Shown one piece after another: positions 1 to 9,867 of a stretch of 64,000 bases of DNA (the stretch's first letter is position 1; each line of letters opens with the position of its first letter). The position numbers and the translations under genes are program-made. This DNA comes from JANQHS01 sp965267505 (GTDB lineage Bacteria > Bacteroidota > Bacteroidia > Cytophagales > CCMP332): assembly GCA_965267505.1 (NCBI GenBank), contig OZ254081.1, forward strand, positions 2,046,001-2,110,000, written 5' to 3'. The notes under the pieces are model-generated. The model was not told the origin of the DNA. It saw only the letters and a program-made list of their open reading frames with translations, and searched no databases.

Positions 1-1
1 C

Positions 2-784
2 TCTGAAGATATTGTTGTTGAAGTGATCTCATTAATGGAAGATTCTCCCTTATTCAATGCTGGAAAAGGGTCTGTTCTCAATGCCAAAGGAGAAGTTGAA
101 ATGGATGCTTCGTTGATGAATGGCCAGGACCTTTCCTGTGGGTCTGTTTCCCTGGTAAAAAGGTTAAAGAACCCCATCCAAGCTGCCCAATTGGTAAAAA
201 ATAAAACCAAGCATGTTTATCTCGCGGGGGAGGGGGCGGACCATTTCGGTGAGAAAAATGAATTGGCTGTAGAACCTCCTGAGTATTTCCAAACTGAAAG
301 AAGACTTAAACAGTTAGAGAACAAAAAGAAAAAGGCGAATGAGCAGGGCTCCCTAGAAAATGGAATGAAAAAGTATGGTACTGTTGGAGCTGTTTGCTTG
401 GATGTAAATGGAAATATCAGTGCAGGAACTTCTACCGGAGGAACTTCTAATAAATTAAAAGGCAGGATCGGGGATAGCCCTATTATCGGCTCCGGAACCT
501 ATGCAAAGAATAAGGTTTGTGGTGTTTCCTCAACCGGAGATGGAGAATATTTCATCCGGTCCCAGGTGGCTATTTCCATAGCCCATTTGATGGAGTACAA
601 GGGGTTGGGAATCGATGCAGCTATGGATCAAGCCATTAAAGATGTTGGCGACCTTGGAGGTAGTGGGGGTGTCGTAGGTCTGGATTCAAATGGCAATTAC
701 AATTGGAGTTTTAATTCTCCGGGTATGTATCGCGGCGTGATCTTTGAAGATGGGGTGATCCTAATACAGATCTTTCAAAACTGA
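2..784 (+). CDS. Isoaspartyl peptidase/L-asparaginase, 5' partial
   Basis: Ntn-hydrolase of the plant-type asparaginase family (T2), which hydrolyses isoaspartyl dipeptides and asparagine after autocleavage into alpha and beta subunits. The reading frame is open from base 2, so the N-terminus lies outside the window; an apparent GTG at 23 is internal. The alpha-subunit motif NAGKGSVLN is followed by a charged linker rich in Lys, then by YGTVGAV. The Thr of GTVG (about 119 codons after base 23) would be the nucleophile freed by autocleavage. The downstream GGTSNKLKGRIGDSPIIG and STGDGE blocks form the substrate pocket in this family. No signal peptide can be judged. Its 3' end overlaps the convergent gene by 24 bp. 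Confidence 0.9.
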   Translation, partial: SEDIVVEVISLMEDSPLFNAGKGSVLNAKGEVEMDASLMNGQDLSCGSVSLVKRLKNPIQAAQLVKNKTKHVYLAGEGADHFGEKNELAVEPPEYFQTERRLKQLENKKKKANEQGSLENGMKKYGTVGAVCLDVNGNISAGTSTGGTSNKLKGRIGDSPIIGSGTYAKNKVCGVSSTGDGEYFIRSQVAISIAHLMEYKGLGIDAAMDQAIKDVGDLGGSGGVVGLDSNGNYNWSFNSPGMYRGVIFEDGVILIQIFQN

Positions 785-1960
785 TTGGTTCCTGACGAAC
801 CTGAATCCGATACCCCATTCAGTTAGGTCGGCGATAAATCCTTCAGTTGTTTTTAGAGAAAGTCGGGCAAAGACCTTTTTAGAAAAATCATAACGAAGAC
901 CAACCCTGGCCCAAACACTTCCTTTTTCATTTCCGGAATACAGATAAACTCCCAGCTGGGTCACCAACGCAAATCGGTCCACCAGAAGATCATGGCCAAT
1001 ATGGATCCCAACATGTGAGTAATTGGTCCAATTGAATGAAGAGTCGGGATAGACATAATTCAACCATCTTTCCATTGACCCATCATAGAAATAATCCACC
1101 CCGGCTCCAAGCTTGCCTTTATGGCCATATTTTTTTGCCGCATCCAGAGTAAAGGTGAAAACAGGGTGATAGGTATCCCTGTCATTGATATCTGCTGATG
1201 TGGTTTTTAATCCCCCGGAGATCACAGAATAGAATTCCCAATATTTTTCTGGATTAGGTAAAGAGATCAATTTTGGTCGGGCTCTTTTGAAGGATGATCG
1301 CTTTCCCTTTGTATCTAAATAATACCTGGCACCTAAGTTCAGTCCATACATATTCAGCCCTTTATTAGGCGTTCTTATGGCTCCATTTGAGAAGTGAGTA
1401 AAATCAGCTCCAAAAGAGAGATCGAGCCTTTCGCTCAATTCATAATATGCGACAAGACCCAGATTAAAGTAGATATTGACCTTGGATCCCAGTACATCAT
1501 TTCGTGGGTTGGTAATTGAATCGTATTCATTGAAGTTAAAGGCTACCCCCGAGGCAAAGTCATAATTCAATCTCAGCTTTCCTCCCGTAACGATGGGTAC
1601 ATTAAAAAAGGCGAATAGGGCAAATGGATTACCTATTTCGCGGGTATTATTCATGTTGCCATAATAGAGGCCAAATCCATAAGAGGGTAGCTTATACCCA
1701 TGTTGCCAGTCCTTTTTGCCCAATGATTGAAATCCGATTCTTAGCTCTCCGCTTAAATAATTGCCTTTAAGTTCCTCGCCCAGGCTATCAGTATGGCGTA
1801 CAAAGGCTCCAAAATGAGGTCTGAATTCAATAAAATGATGAGCTCCTTCCATCCGTTCAATTTCCTGTCCCTGACCAAATACTGTGTCGGAAATCAAAAA
1901 ATTTAAGCTTATCAGGAGCACGGAAAATTCGAAGATCCTTCTTCCTGGGAATTTGAACAT
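761..1960 (-). CDS. PagL-like acyloxyacyl hydrolase / lipid A deacylase family outer-membrane protein
   Basis: 399 aa with an N-terminal signal peptide (about residues 1-29, ending FGQG) and alternating aromatic/Gly-rich strands typical of a small outer-membrane barrel. The motif THFSNGAI followed by PNKGLN matches the PagL active-site segment: His and Ser of HxS are present, but the position of the PagL catalytic Glu appears to be Asn. The protein is about twice the length of proteobacterial PagL, as is usual for Bacteroidota members, with a second barrel-like half. The likely role is lipid A acyl-chain removal or a structural relative of it. It ends inside the convergent asparaginase gene (24-bp overlap) and lies 19 bp after the lamin-tail gene on the same strand, so the two may be cotranscribed. 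Confidence 0.75.
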   Translation of the reverse strand: MFKFPGRRIFEFSVLLISLNFLISDTVFGQGQEIERMEGAHHFIEFRPHFGAFVRHTDSLGEELKGNYLSGELRIGFQSLGKKDWQHGYKLPSYGFGLYYGNMNNTREIGNPFALFAFFNVPIVTGGKLRLNYDFASGVAFNFNEYDSITNPRNDVLGSKVNIYFNLGLVAYYELSERLDLSFGADFTHFSNGAIRTPNKGLNMYGLNLGARYYLDTKGKRSSFKRARPKLISLPNPEKYWEFYSVISGGLKTTSADINDRDTYHPVFTFTLDAAKKYGHKGKLGAGVDYFYDGSMERWLNYVYPDSSFNWTNYSHVGIHIGHDLLVDRFALVTQLGVYLYSGNEKGSVWARVGLRYDFSKKVFARLSLKTTEGFIADLTEWGIGFRFVRNQSVLKDLY

Positions 1961-1979
1961 CTAAGGGTTTTCTTTTGGA

Positions 1980-4900
1980 TCACGGATTTTTAAATCCTCC
2001 AATTCCTACAACCTTCCTTAATTGCTTGTTGTTTCCTGAGGGATCAAAAATCCGCACCAAAACTAGGTAATTTCCAAAAGCGGACTTTTGCCCTTTTTCA
2101 TTAATTCCATCCCAGAAGAACATGTTTTCATTTGAAAGCTGCTGACCGGAAACAAGCCTTTTCTCAAGAATTCCTTTTTCTGAAAAAATATCTATACTAA
2201 CAGAAGCTCCAATGTTCTGCTTAGGGATACTGATTTTCAAAATATCCTGAAACCCATCTCCATCGGGACTAAATATTTCCGGCTCACAGACCAGTTTTTG
2301 ATGTGATCCTAAAGGTGATTGGAATTGACTATTTGGCAATCCGGGCGTTCCAAAACCTGAATTTTCAGAAGCAGAGGTCCAATTGCCTCGCCTATTTGCA
2401 TTATTGCTTAACGAAATCCTTTCCAGGCTGATGCCTTTGGTTTCTTCTAACAATTCAAAATGAAGATCCTCGTCAAAACTCAATTCTTCAAAATGATGTG
2501 CTCCTTGGTAGGTAAGAGTGATCTTGCCCTCATTTTTTGGCAGAGAGATCCAATTCTTGGGTTGCCGAATTGATACCTTGGGTGTTTGTGGATGACGACT
2601 CAATAGCCTAGCACTATCCTCCACAAAGACGAGAAACTGGTTTGCTCCAATAAATGAAGGGAAAATATCCAAACCTATAGAAGAACCGTTTTGATCCACC
2701 AACTCTAAATCTTCAAGCCAAACCGGGTGCTTAGAAACATTCACTATTTCAATGAACTCACTTCCATTCTCCAGGGGGTCAAATAGGATCTCGTTGATCC
2801 TAAGGTCCGCTGTTCCTGGAATTTTTGGAGTGGTTATTGGAAATGAGCCTATAGGGAGCTCTTTTTCAGAGCATGAATAGAATCCTCGCAACTGTATTTC
2901 TTCCAGACCAATTACTCCTTCGGTTTTAATTGCAAAAGGAAATTGCGATTCAACTTCCCAGGAAATCGTTTTGCTCCATTCATCTAACGCAAGGCCGTTT
3001 TGCATAGTTAACAGGCTATCTAACTGTACCTGGAAAAGTATCATTATTGAATCATCTTTTTGAATCAAGTACTTGGGCACCGGAAGATTTTCTTGACTCT
3101 TCTTGAAAGAATTCCTTTTCCCTAATTGATTTGATCCCGGGCCATTGTATAGTTGCCAGGAGCCTGAGGGGTCACACCAATTCGCACTATCCATCAGATA
3201 AATTGATTTTCCTTCTATTGCATTAGCACCACCAAATTGGTTTGGATCATAAATGATCTTGTGGAGCAGTCGACCATCCTGGTTTAAAAACATTATACTG
3301 TCTCCGGAGTTATTGATCGAAGGAACATCTGTTATAAAAGGATCAAAAAATTCGGAAGTCGAATTTCGAATACCTGTTAGAAGAAGTACCTCACCGGGTT
3401 TTATGTTTTTCTCCGGCAGAAATATTCTCTTACTCGGATCTGAAAATGAGGATCCTCTAACGTTTAATACCGAGGATGATAAATTTTGGATTTCAATGGA
3501 TTCACTTTGACTACCATCCGTTGGAATAGGAAGGTATTCAGTGATAATCAGCTCTCCAAACTCTGGTTTCTTTCCATAGGGGAGGTCTGTTATTGGGCTG
3601 AAAAATTGATTTTCGAAGCAATCTGTTAATGTATCCAGCTCAATAAAGTATTCTTTTCCGGGTTCAAGAGGGGTTGTAAGAACACCCATAAAAATAGATT
3701 GATCTAAACTGTCAAAAGGATCAAGGGTGCTAAAAAGGATACTATCGGAAACGGTGAATTTTTCTTGAAATCCGGGAGGGTTAAAGACTCCTTTTTCAAA
3801 ATGTAGTTTGATGAAATAAGGATCCAGGATTTCGACCTTTTTTAGATCATTACCGGACATATTAAATTCAGGATCGAATCTAGAATTCTGGGCACCTGGA
3901 CTTGCCCCCTCAGGAGAAAGTGATCCATCCCAATTGTTGGATTCGTAACATCGATTGTTTGGATTTTTTTGCTCGAGTGAAACCCCTCCACTGGATTGTG
4001 AATTATTGGAGAATAGCTTCTTATCAAAGAATACCTTATCCAAAACCGCTCCCTCCCTCTTGATGAGTTCAATCTTTCCCCCTGAATTCAATAAAGCCGG
4101 AAAATTTGCTAATCCTTTAGTTCTTCCCAGGAATTCATATTCCAAAGAAGCTTGTTCATCGCAAAGAATAAGGTATTCTCCTGGCTCCAAAATCCCGTCG
4201 CCAAGCTCAATCGATTCACTCCTGTATTTTATTGAAAGATTCTTCAGGGAAATAATTTTTGAAGTTGTATTTAGGATTTCAATGAATTCATATTCAGGCA
4301 TACCGATCTGTGGACTTGGGTCAAAAAAGATCTCGTTGATCTGGAGGTCCCGATATTCAGGATTCTTTAATGCAGCCGTGAATGAGAGAATTTGAGGGCT
4401 CATAATATTTCCCTCATAGTCCCATAATTCACCAATTCGTAATTCCTTTTCTCCCAGTACAACAGGGTAAGGGAAATGAAGAATGAGTGAAGATGAATTG
4501 GAGGAATCAATTGAAATTGTTGTTGGATGAAGAGAATCAGGTATCAAAAGGAACCGGCTATGATCATTGACCAACACGCTATCAATTTCTGAACTTAGCC
4601 CAAGTCTGAGCGATGAATCGGATTCTAATTCAACTGATAATGGAATCAAAGGGCCATTCTTGATTTGAATATTGTCAAGGAAGAAGCCATCCTTACGCGT
4701 GCTGGTGTGGGTAAATTCAATCCCAATTTTTTCCGATGAAAGATTTAAAGGGAAAGAATCTGTACCCTGAAATAAAGGGTCATTAAAATTGAAAGAAGAA
4801 TCTATCCACAAATGCCACCTATTTGTTGGTTCCAGCTCAACCCTTACTTTCAGCTTTGCGCTATCCTTTTGGAAGAAACCAGGGTTCCCTCGAATCAAGC

Positions 4901-5288
4901 TTTGAGTTCCGGTGGAATCCGAAAAAAATAATTCAACTGCATCCTGATTTCCTGATTCACCTCCAAGTTTTAGATAGACTTCCGATTCCTGATCTGAAGC
5001 AAGAATGAATTTGGAAAAATTGCTGGAGCTGGGTGAGAAATGGTATTCGAAATCAAAACTCCAGATCTGGTTCTTCAGCCTTTTTGAAGGCGTGTGAATT
5101 AAAATTGATTCAGAAATGGCTTGGCCACGGGAGTTTAATTTATGTAATGGATCAACCCAAAAACTTGCCGTATCTCCAGTCCATAATGGATTGGAGTTGA
5201 TGTTGCCATCTGAAAAATTCTCCAAGAATTGGGCTTTGGAAAATCCTGGTAAAAGGCAGACCAGGATCAGGCTAATACATTTGGACAT
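1980..5288 (-). CDS. Secreted lamin-tail-domain protein with C-terminal FlgD/CHU_C-like domain
   Basis: 1102 aa counted from the ATG at 5288, chosen because it begins a clean signal peptide (MSKCISLILVCLLPGFSKAQ); a longer in-frame start at 5396 would run into asd on the other strand. The N-terminal ~220 residues (NFSDGNI...LWTGD) look like a LamG-type beta sandwich. Three lamin-tail-like repeats follow, each with an INEI/ITEY opening and an EFIEI/ESIEI core. The C-terminal ~90 residues (FSPDGDGFQD ... WDGINEKG) resemble the FlgD-Ig/gliding-motility-associated C-terminal domain used for T9SS export. It is probably a cell-surface or secreted structural protein; no enzymatic motif was seen. The gene diverges from asd with only 35 bp between them. 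Confidence 0.82.
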   Translation of the reverse strand: MSKCISLILVCLLPGFSKAQFLENFSDGNINSNPLWTGDTASFWVDPLHKLNSRGQAISESILIHTPSKRLKNQIWSFDFEYHFSPSSSNFSKFILASDQESEVYLKLGGESGNQDAVELFFSDSTGTQSLIRGNPGFFQKDSAKLKVRVELEPTNRWHLWIDSSFNFNDPLFQGTDSFPLNLSSEKIGIEFTHTSTRKDGFFLDNIQIKNGPLIPLSVELESDSSLRLGLSSEIDSVLVNDHSRFLLIPDSLHPTTISIDSSNSSSLILHFPYPVVLGEKELRIGELWDYEGNIMSPQILSFTAALKNPEYRDLQINEIFFDPSPQIGMPEYEFIEILNTTSKIISLKNLSIKYRSESIELGDGILEPGEYLILCDEQASLEYEFLGRTKGLANFPALLNSGGKIELIKREGAVLDKVFFDKKLFSNNSQSSGGVSLEQKNPNNRCYESNNWDGSLSPEGASPGAQNSRFDPEFNMSGNDLKKVEILDPYFIKLHFEKGVFNPPGFQEKFTVSDSILFSTLDPFDSLDQSIFMGVLTTPLEPGKEYFIELDTLTDCFENQFFSPITDLPYGKKPEFGELIITEYLPIPTDGSQSESIEIQNLSSSVLNVRGSSFSDPSKRIFLPEKNIKPGEVLLLTGIRNSTSEFFDPFITDVPSINNSGDSIMFLNQDGRLLHKIIYDPNQFGGANAIEGKSIYLMDSANWCDPSGSWQLYNGPGSNQLGKRNSFKKSQENLPVPKYLIQKDDSIMILFQVQLDSLLTMQNGLALDEWSKTISWEVESQFPFAIKTEGVIGLEEIQLRGFYSCSEKELPIGSFPITTPKIPGTADLRINEILFDPLENGSEFIEIVNVSKHPVWLEDLELVDQNGSSIGLDIFPSFIGANQFLVFVEDSARLLSRHPQTPKVSIRQPKNWISLPKNEGKITLTYQGAHHFEELSFDEDLHFELLEETKGISLERISLSNNANRRGNWTSASENSGFGTPGLPNSQFQSPLGSHQKLVCEPEIFSPDGDGFQDILKISIPKQNIGASVSIDIFSEKGILEKRLVSGQQLSNENMFFWDGINEKGQKSAFGNYLVLVRIFDPSGNNKQLRKVVGIGGFKNP

Positions 5289-5323
5289 GAAGAAATATAG
5301 AGTTTCTTTTTTTCCTTTGCGCG

Positions 5324-6337
5324 ATGGAAAAATTAAGGATCGCTGTAGTTGGAGCCAGCGGAAATGTTGGTGAACTGATGTTGGAATTGATCCCAACTTT
5401 TCTTGGGGAAGGACATGACATTATTGGTGTTGGCTCCGAAAGCTCTGTAGGAAGGGTTTTGGAGTCAAAATCAGGGAGGATCACCATGGAATCAATCGAT
5501 TCTGCTTTGGAAAAAAAACCTCATCTGACCCTGTTTTCTGCAGGTGCAAAGGCCAGCAAGGAGCATGCAGAGAAATTTGTGAAAGTCGGTTCCTTTGTTG
5601 TAGACAACTCCAGTGCCTGGAGAATGGAGCAAGATATTCCCTTAGTTGTACCGGAAGTAAATGCGGGATTGCTTAGCTCCAATAAAAAACTAATTGCTAA
5701 TCCGAATTGCTCCACCATCCAGCTCACTCTTGTCTTGAATGCCCTTGAAAAGAACTTTGGACTTGAAAGAGTAGTAGTTTCCACTTATCAATCCGTTTCC
5801 GGAGCAGGGCGGGATGCCGTAAAGCAAATGGAAAACGAAAGGAATGGGGCAGAAGGCGTTGACCCGAAACCCCTGTTTCAAACCATTGACCAAAACCTTG
5901 TTCCTCATATTGATAAGTTCCTTGATAATGGGTACACCAAGGAAGAATGGAAGATAATAGAGGAAAGCCGGAAAATTCTTGGATTACCAAATCTCAGAAT
6001 AACCGTCACTTCGGTAAGAGTACCCGTTAGGACCGGCCATTCGGAGTCCGTAAATATTGAATTGTCAAAGGCATTTCAATTGGATGATCTGACAAAGGTG
6101 CTTTCGTCCTTTTCCGGTATCACTGTTGAGGATTCGCCAAAGGATAAATTATACCCTATGCCTTTACCGGCAGAAGGTAAGGATGATGTCTTTGTGGGAA
6201 GGATCAGAAGAGACGATAGCATTGAAAATGGAGTCAATCTATGGGTGGTTTCAGATAATCTTCGGAAAGGAGCAGCAACCAATGCCCTACAGATCGCCAG
6301 CCTTCTTAAGCAAAACCAATGGCTTGGGGTTGGCTAG
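5324..6337 (+). CDS. asd: Aspartate-semialdehyde dehydrogenase
   Basis: 337 aa. Catalyses NADPH-dependent reduction of aspartyl phosphate to aspartate semialdehyde, the branch point to lysine/diaminopimelate, threonine and methionine. It has the N-terminal Rossmann motif VGASGNVG (residues 9-16), the catalytic Cys in NPNCSTIQ (Cys129), the SVSGAGRDA loop, and the His of VRTGHSESV near residue 240. Full family length. The start is the ATG at 5324; a TTCCTTTG box (one mismatch to TAnnTTTG) ends only 4 bp upstream, so the transcript may be nearly leaderless. The following methyltransferase start overlaps its end by 19 bp, indicating an operon. Confidence 0.96.
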   Translation: MEKLRIAVVGASGNVGELMLELIPTFLGEGHDIIGVGSESSVGRVLESKSGRITMESIDSALEKKPHLTLFSAGAKASKEHAEKFVKVGSFVVDNSSAWRMEQDIPLVVPEVNAGLLSSNKKLIANPNCSTIQLTLVLNALEKNFGLERVVVSTYQSVSGAGRDAVKQMENERNGAEGVDPKPLFQTIDQNLVPHIDKFLDNGYTKEEWKIIEESRKILGLPNLRITVTSVRVPVRTGHSESVNIELSKAFQLDDLTKVLSSFSGITVEDSPKDKLYPMPLPAEGKDDVFVGRIRRDDSIENGVNLWVVSDNLRKGAATNALQIASLLKQNQWLGVG

Positions 6338-7494
6338 AAACCCATGAAGATCCCGATGCAAGGAAATTCTTGGCCGAGAATATGGACAAGGACCCCTCGG
6401 TCTTGATTCTTAAGATTCCAGGCTCAATGCCATGGAACCGGGACTACCTGCACTCCCAACTTGATGGGAAAAGACGCTTTGAGAAAAAATTTCCCAGTCT
6501 TTCTGGAATTCCTGGATTGATAGTCCCCCCCAAAAAGGCAATTGAACAAGCCACCTCCGAAAGGATCTCGGACTTTCTTTCCAAGGGATTAAAAGGCAAA
6601 AAACTTGTTGACTTAAGTTGTGGAATGGGAGGAGATTTCATTTTTCTGGGAAGGAATTTCGAGGAAAGTTTAGGATTTGAGCTTGATCCCATCTTGTTTG
6701 AAATAGACCAGCATAACCTGAAGGTTTTGGGGAGAAATTCAACCATTAAGAATCAGGATGGACTTGGTTGGATATCATCAAATGAAAAGGTAGATCTAGT
6801 GATCGTTGATCCAGATCGACGATCGGATGGAAAAAGGATATACAGGTTCCAGGATTCAAGCCCAAATCTTGTAGGCAGAATTCCAGAACTAATAAAATCA
6901 AGTGAACAGGTCTGGGTTAAGTCCAGCCCTTTCCTTGACCTTGATTATGGGATCAAGGAATTGGGAGATCCAAAAGCCATAAGGGTAATTTCGGTTAATC
7001 AAGAGTGCAAGCAGCTTCTTTTCCAATTTGGAGATGATGAAAAAGAGCTGGGGATTTCCCTTGATTGGTTGGATAAGGGAGAATGGGTTAGTGAAAGTTT
7101 ATCTTGGGAAGATTGGAAAAAGCCAGTTTCAGAATTTGAGGACCCCAAAGCATATTTATTGGATCCAAATCCTTCATATCTAAAAACTCAGGCCTTTGCT
7201 CATTTGACAGAAAAGTTTGGGGTTAAAAAGATTTCCAGGGATACTCATCTGTTCTCTTGTTCTGATATCCCGCGGTCATGGCCTGGAAGAGTTTTTGAAA
7301 TCGAAAAGGAAGGGAACCAACAAAATTTGAAGGAGCTTAGAAAGGGAGAATTTGAAATTTATTTGAGGAACTACAAGGGAGATGCGGATCCTTTGAGAAA
7401 AAAACTTCAAAACATTCCCTCAAAGAAAAAAGCGCTCTTTGTATACTCAGATCAAAGAAATAAGACAAAATGGCTTTTGACCAAGCCTAAATAA
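6319..7494 (+). CDS. Class I SAM-dependent methyltransferase with THUMP-like C-terminus (PG1098 type)
   Basis: 391 aa. A Rossmann-type methyltransferase core carries the SAM-binding motif LVDLSCGMGGDF (about residues 97-107), an acidic end of strand 2 in GFELDP, and motif IV VIVDPDRRS. The C-terminal ~120 residues, ending in a segment rich in Lys and Leu, match the ferredoxin-like plus THUMP-like tail of the Bacteroidota PG1098 family. The substrate is unknown; a nucleic acid, possibly rRNA or tRNA, is the likeliest from the THUMP-like tail. The start overlaps asd by 19 bp. A strong hairpin plus T-tract directly after the stop ends the asd operon. Confidence 0.82.
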   Translation: MAWGWLETHEDPDARKFLAENMDKDPSVLILKIPGSMPWNRDYLHSQLDGKRRFEKKFPSLSGIPGLIVPPKKAIEQATSERISDFLSKGLKGKKLVDLSCGMGGDFIFLGRNFEESLGFELDPILFEIDQHNLKVLGRNSTIKNQDGLGWISSNEKVDLVIVDPDRRSDGKRIYRFQDSSPNLVGRIPELIKSSEQVWVKSSPFLDLDYGIKELGDPKAIRVISVNQECKQLLFQFGDDEKELGISLDWLDKGEWVSESLSWEDWKKPVSEFEDPKAYLLDPNPSYLKTQAFAHLTEKFGVKKISRDTHLFSCSDIPRSWPGRVFEIEKEGNQQNLKELRKGEFEIYLRNYKGDADPLRKKLQNIPSKKKALFVYSDQRNKTKWLLTKPK

Positions 7495-7516
7495 CCCCCT
7501 AATTGGGGGATTTTTT
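7495..7516 (+). terminator. Intrinsic terminator after the asd-methyltransferase operon
   Basis: CCCCC-TAATT-GGGGG followed by A and six T, starting at the base after the TAA stop. A 5-bp pure G:C stem with a 5-nt loop and a T-tract is a classical rho-independent terminator. Confidence 0.85.
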
Positions 7517-7575
7517 GTGAATCCCATTCAGCAATGTTTGGTTCTTTTGCGTTAAGGATATAGACAGCCACAAAA

Positions 7576-9867
7576 ATGTTCAGAAAAAAACCTTTTTTAT
7601 CCTTTCCGACAGCATCCTTGACCTTAGTGTTGTCGATCCTTTTTTCCGCTTCAAGTAGCGATCTTTTTGGACAGGCCTTTGCCTATCAATTAGAGTCTTC
7701 CTCAAAGATAATCGTGGGCTCGGATACCTTGAAGAACGCCTGGGGAAGGGGTTTAAATAATCCTCAAATTCAAACAATTGATCTGGACCATGATGGGAAT
7801 CTTGACCTATTGCTTTATGATAGAGGAGGTTATGATTTTCAGACTTATAGAAATATTGGAAACGAATGGGTCTATGATCCCCGATACGAATCAAGTTTAC
7901 CAAAGCTTTTTGATGGCTGGGTGGTGGTTGCTGATGCTGATTGCGATGGAGTTGGGGATTTGTTCACCTATGCGGGGGCTGGCCCAAGGGTTTATAAGAA
8001 TTTTGCAAATGGAAACTATTCAAACTGGCCGGTTATTGAAGAGACCCTTTACTATTACGATTCGGCATTTGGATGGAGTAACCTGATCATAAACGCAAGT
8101 GATTACCCTACAATTATGGATGCTGATGGAGATGGGGATACGGACATTTTTGCCTTCGAATGGTTAAATGGTGGCTTTATGCACTATTACAAGAACATGT
8201 CGATGGAGATCAATGGAAATTGCGATAGCATGATCTTCTTCAGGGATCAATATTGTTGGGGAAGATTCCATGAGTGCCAAACCTGTGGAAAGTATGACAT
8301 TGACTTGGATGGGAATTGCCTGGTAGGCGGAACGACCATGTATTGTAAAGCTAGACATGGGGGAAGCACCTCTGTCCATCTTGACCTGGATGGCGATAGC
8401 CTTCTGGATGTTCTTCTTGGTGATCTTGGATGTAATACCATTGTTTCAATGAGAAACAAGGGAAGCTTTGCTTTGGACCTAATGGATTCCGCACAAACCG
8501 GATTTCCTCAATATGATACTCCTGCTGAAGATTTCTACTTTCCATCTATGTTTAACGTTGATGTGGATTTTGATGGAAAAAAAGATCTTTTGGTGACAGC
8601 CAACGATCCGGGAAATCCTGCCAATCTCTATCGCCTCGATCAAAGCGTTATTTTATATAAAAACATTTCTGCGGTTGATACTCCAAATTTTAATCTGACC
8701 AAAAAGAATTTTCTTCAGGAAGAGCAATATGACGTTGGTGAGTATGCACACCCTGCATTGGTTGACTATGATGGAGATGGAGATCTTGATCTTTTCGTTG
8801 GAAACAGGGGAAGAAGGATAGGAACTGACTTCTATTCGAATATTTCTTACCTGGAAAATATTGGAGACGCTTTCAGTCCAGACTTCCGGGAAACAGAATG
8901 GGATTTTCTGGGGTTAGCCAGCCGACGTCTTCAAAACCTCAAACCCTTTTTCACTGATCTTACAGGAGATGACATTTTGGATTTCTGTTTTGTGGGTTTG
9001 GATTCTCAAGGGATCAATCCAATATTTCACTATTTCGAAAATGAAGGAATCTTGGGTGGGCAAATGGTCTTTAATTCTTCAAACCTCTTAACCTATCCTG
9101 GGATGGACACCATTTTGTTTAGGAATGATATGCCTCACTTTGTGGATATAAGTGGTGATGGGATCTCAGATCTTTTGGTAGGAAGAGATGGACAAGGAAA
9201 TGTTTCCTACTACCGAAATACCGGAACCATGGTTTCACCAAACTTCACTTTGGAGATTTATTATTTGGGAGGAATTCTAAATCCTTTTGGAGACCAGGCA
9301 ACAAATGTAATTGTGGGAGATTTCAATGACGATTCTTCTCTGGATATGGCCTTGGGCAGTGAGCCTGGATTATTGACAATTTATAGCGATTTCATTCCTG
9401 GTATTTATGGAACTCTGGATGGGTATGTTAATCTCACTTATAATTCCCTGATAGACTCTCTTGTAGGAGATATGCTGGGGTCTTCAATTCATTTGGCAGC
9501 TGGAGACCTTGATGGAGACCTCGACCTTGATATGATTATTGGAAGCCATACCGGAGGCATTCAACAATTAAGATTTGATACCTCCCTTATTTCAGGTCTT
9601 ACAGATTTTTGGGATAATGGTTCAGATCAAAACTCTATGAAAGTTTACCCTAACCCTGCTGATGAACAACTATCATTTGAATTTTTTGGGGAGGTAAGAA
9701 GAGTTCAAGTATATGATCTTAACGGACAAATTGTGGTCGATTTGGATTTCAATACAACCATGGAAAATAGGATCGAAACAAATCAATTAGAACACGGGAT
9801 GTATATTCTGAAAGTAATTGGCTACGAGAGAAGTTCGGCGGCCAGGTTTATAGTTTCCCATCAATGA
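7576..9867 (+). CDS. Secreted FG-GAP/VCBS-repeat protein with T9SS type A sorting domain
   Basis: 763 aa. A signal peptide spans roughly residues 1-33 (FGQAFA end). The body holds at least eight calcium-binding FG-GAP/VCBS-type loops of the form D-x-D-x-D-G-x-x-D-[LI] (for example DLDHDGNLDL, DADGDGDTDI, DYDGDGDLDL, DISGDGISDL), consistent with a beta-propeller. The last ~75 residues begin VYPNPADEQLS and carry VYDLNGQ and HGMYILKV, a type A T9SS C-terminal sorting domain. It is predicted to be exported by the Por secretion system and anchored or released at the surface, perhaps for adhesion or polymer binding; no catalytic domain was seen. Its end overlaps the convergent omega-amidase gene by 20 bp. 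Confidence 0.9.
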   Translation: MFRKKPFLSFPTASLTLVLSILFSASSSDLFGQAFAYQLESSSKIIVGSDTLKNAWGRGLNNPQIQTIDLDHDGNLDLLLYDRGGYDFQTYRNIGNEWVYDPRYESSLPKLFDGWVVVADADCDGVGDLFTYAGAGPRVYKNFANGNYSNWPVIEETLYYYDSAFGWSNLIINASDYPTIMDADGDGDTDIFAFEWLNGGFMHYYKNMSMEINGNCDSMIFFRDQYCWGRFHECQTCGKYDIDLDGNCLVGGTTMYCKARHGGSTSVHLDLDGDSLLDVLLGDLGCNTIVSMRNKGSFALDLMDSAQTGFPQYDTPAEDFYFPSMFNVDVDFDGKKDLLVTANDPGNPANLYRLDQSVILYKNISAVDTPNFNLTKKNFLQEEQYDVGEYAHPALVDYDGDGDLDLFVGNRGRRIGTDFYSNISYLENIGDAFSPDFRETEWDFLGLASRRLQNLKPFFTDLTGDDILDFCFVGLDSQGINPIFHYFENEGILGGQMVFNSSNLLTYPGMDTILFRNDMPHFVDISGDGISDLLVGRDGQGNVSYYRNTGTMVSPNFTLEIYYLGGILNPFGDQATNVIVGDFNDDSSLDMALGSEPGLLTIYSDFIPGIYGTLDGYVNLTYNSLIDSLVGDMLGSSIHLAAGDLDGDLDLDMIIGSHTGGIQQLRFDTSLISGLTDFWDNGSDQNSMKVYPNPADEQLSFEFFGEVRRVQVYDLNGQIVVDLDFNTTMENRIETNQLEHGMYILKVIGYERSSAARFIVSHQ

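Noticed and set aside
5289..5396. N-terminal extension of the lamin-tail protein
   Set aside because: It would put coding sequence across the divergent asd start and bury the obvious signal peptide that begins at 5288.
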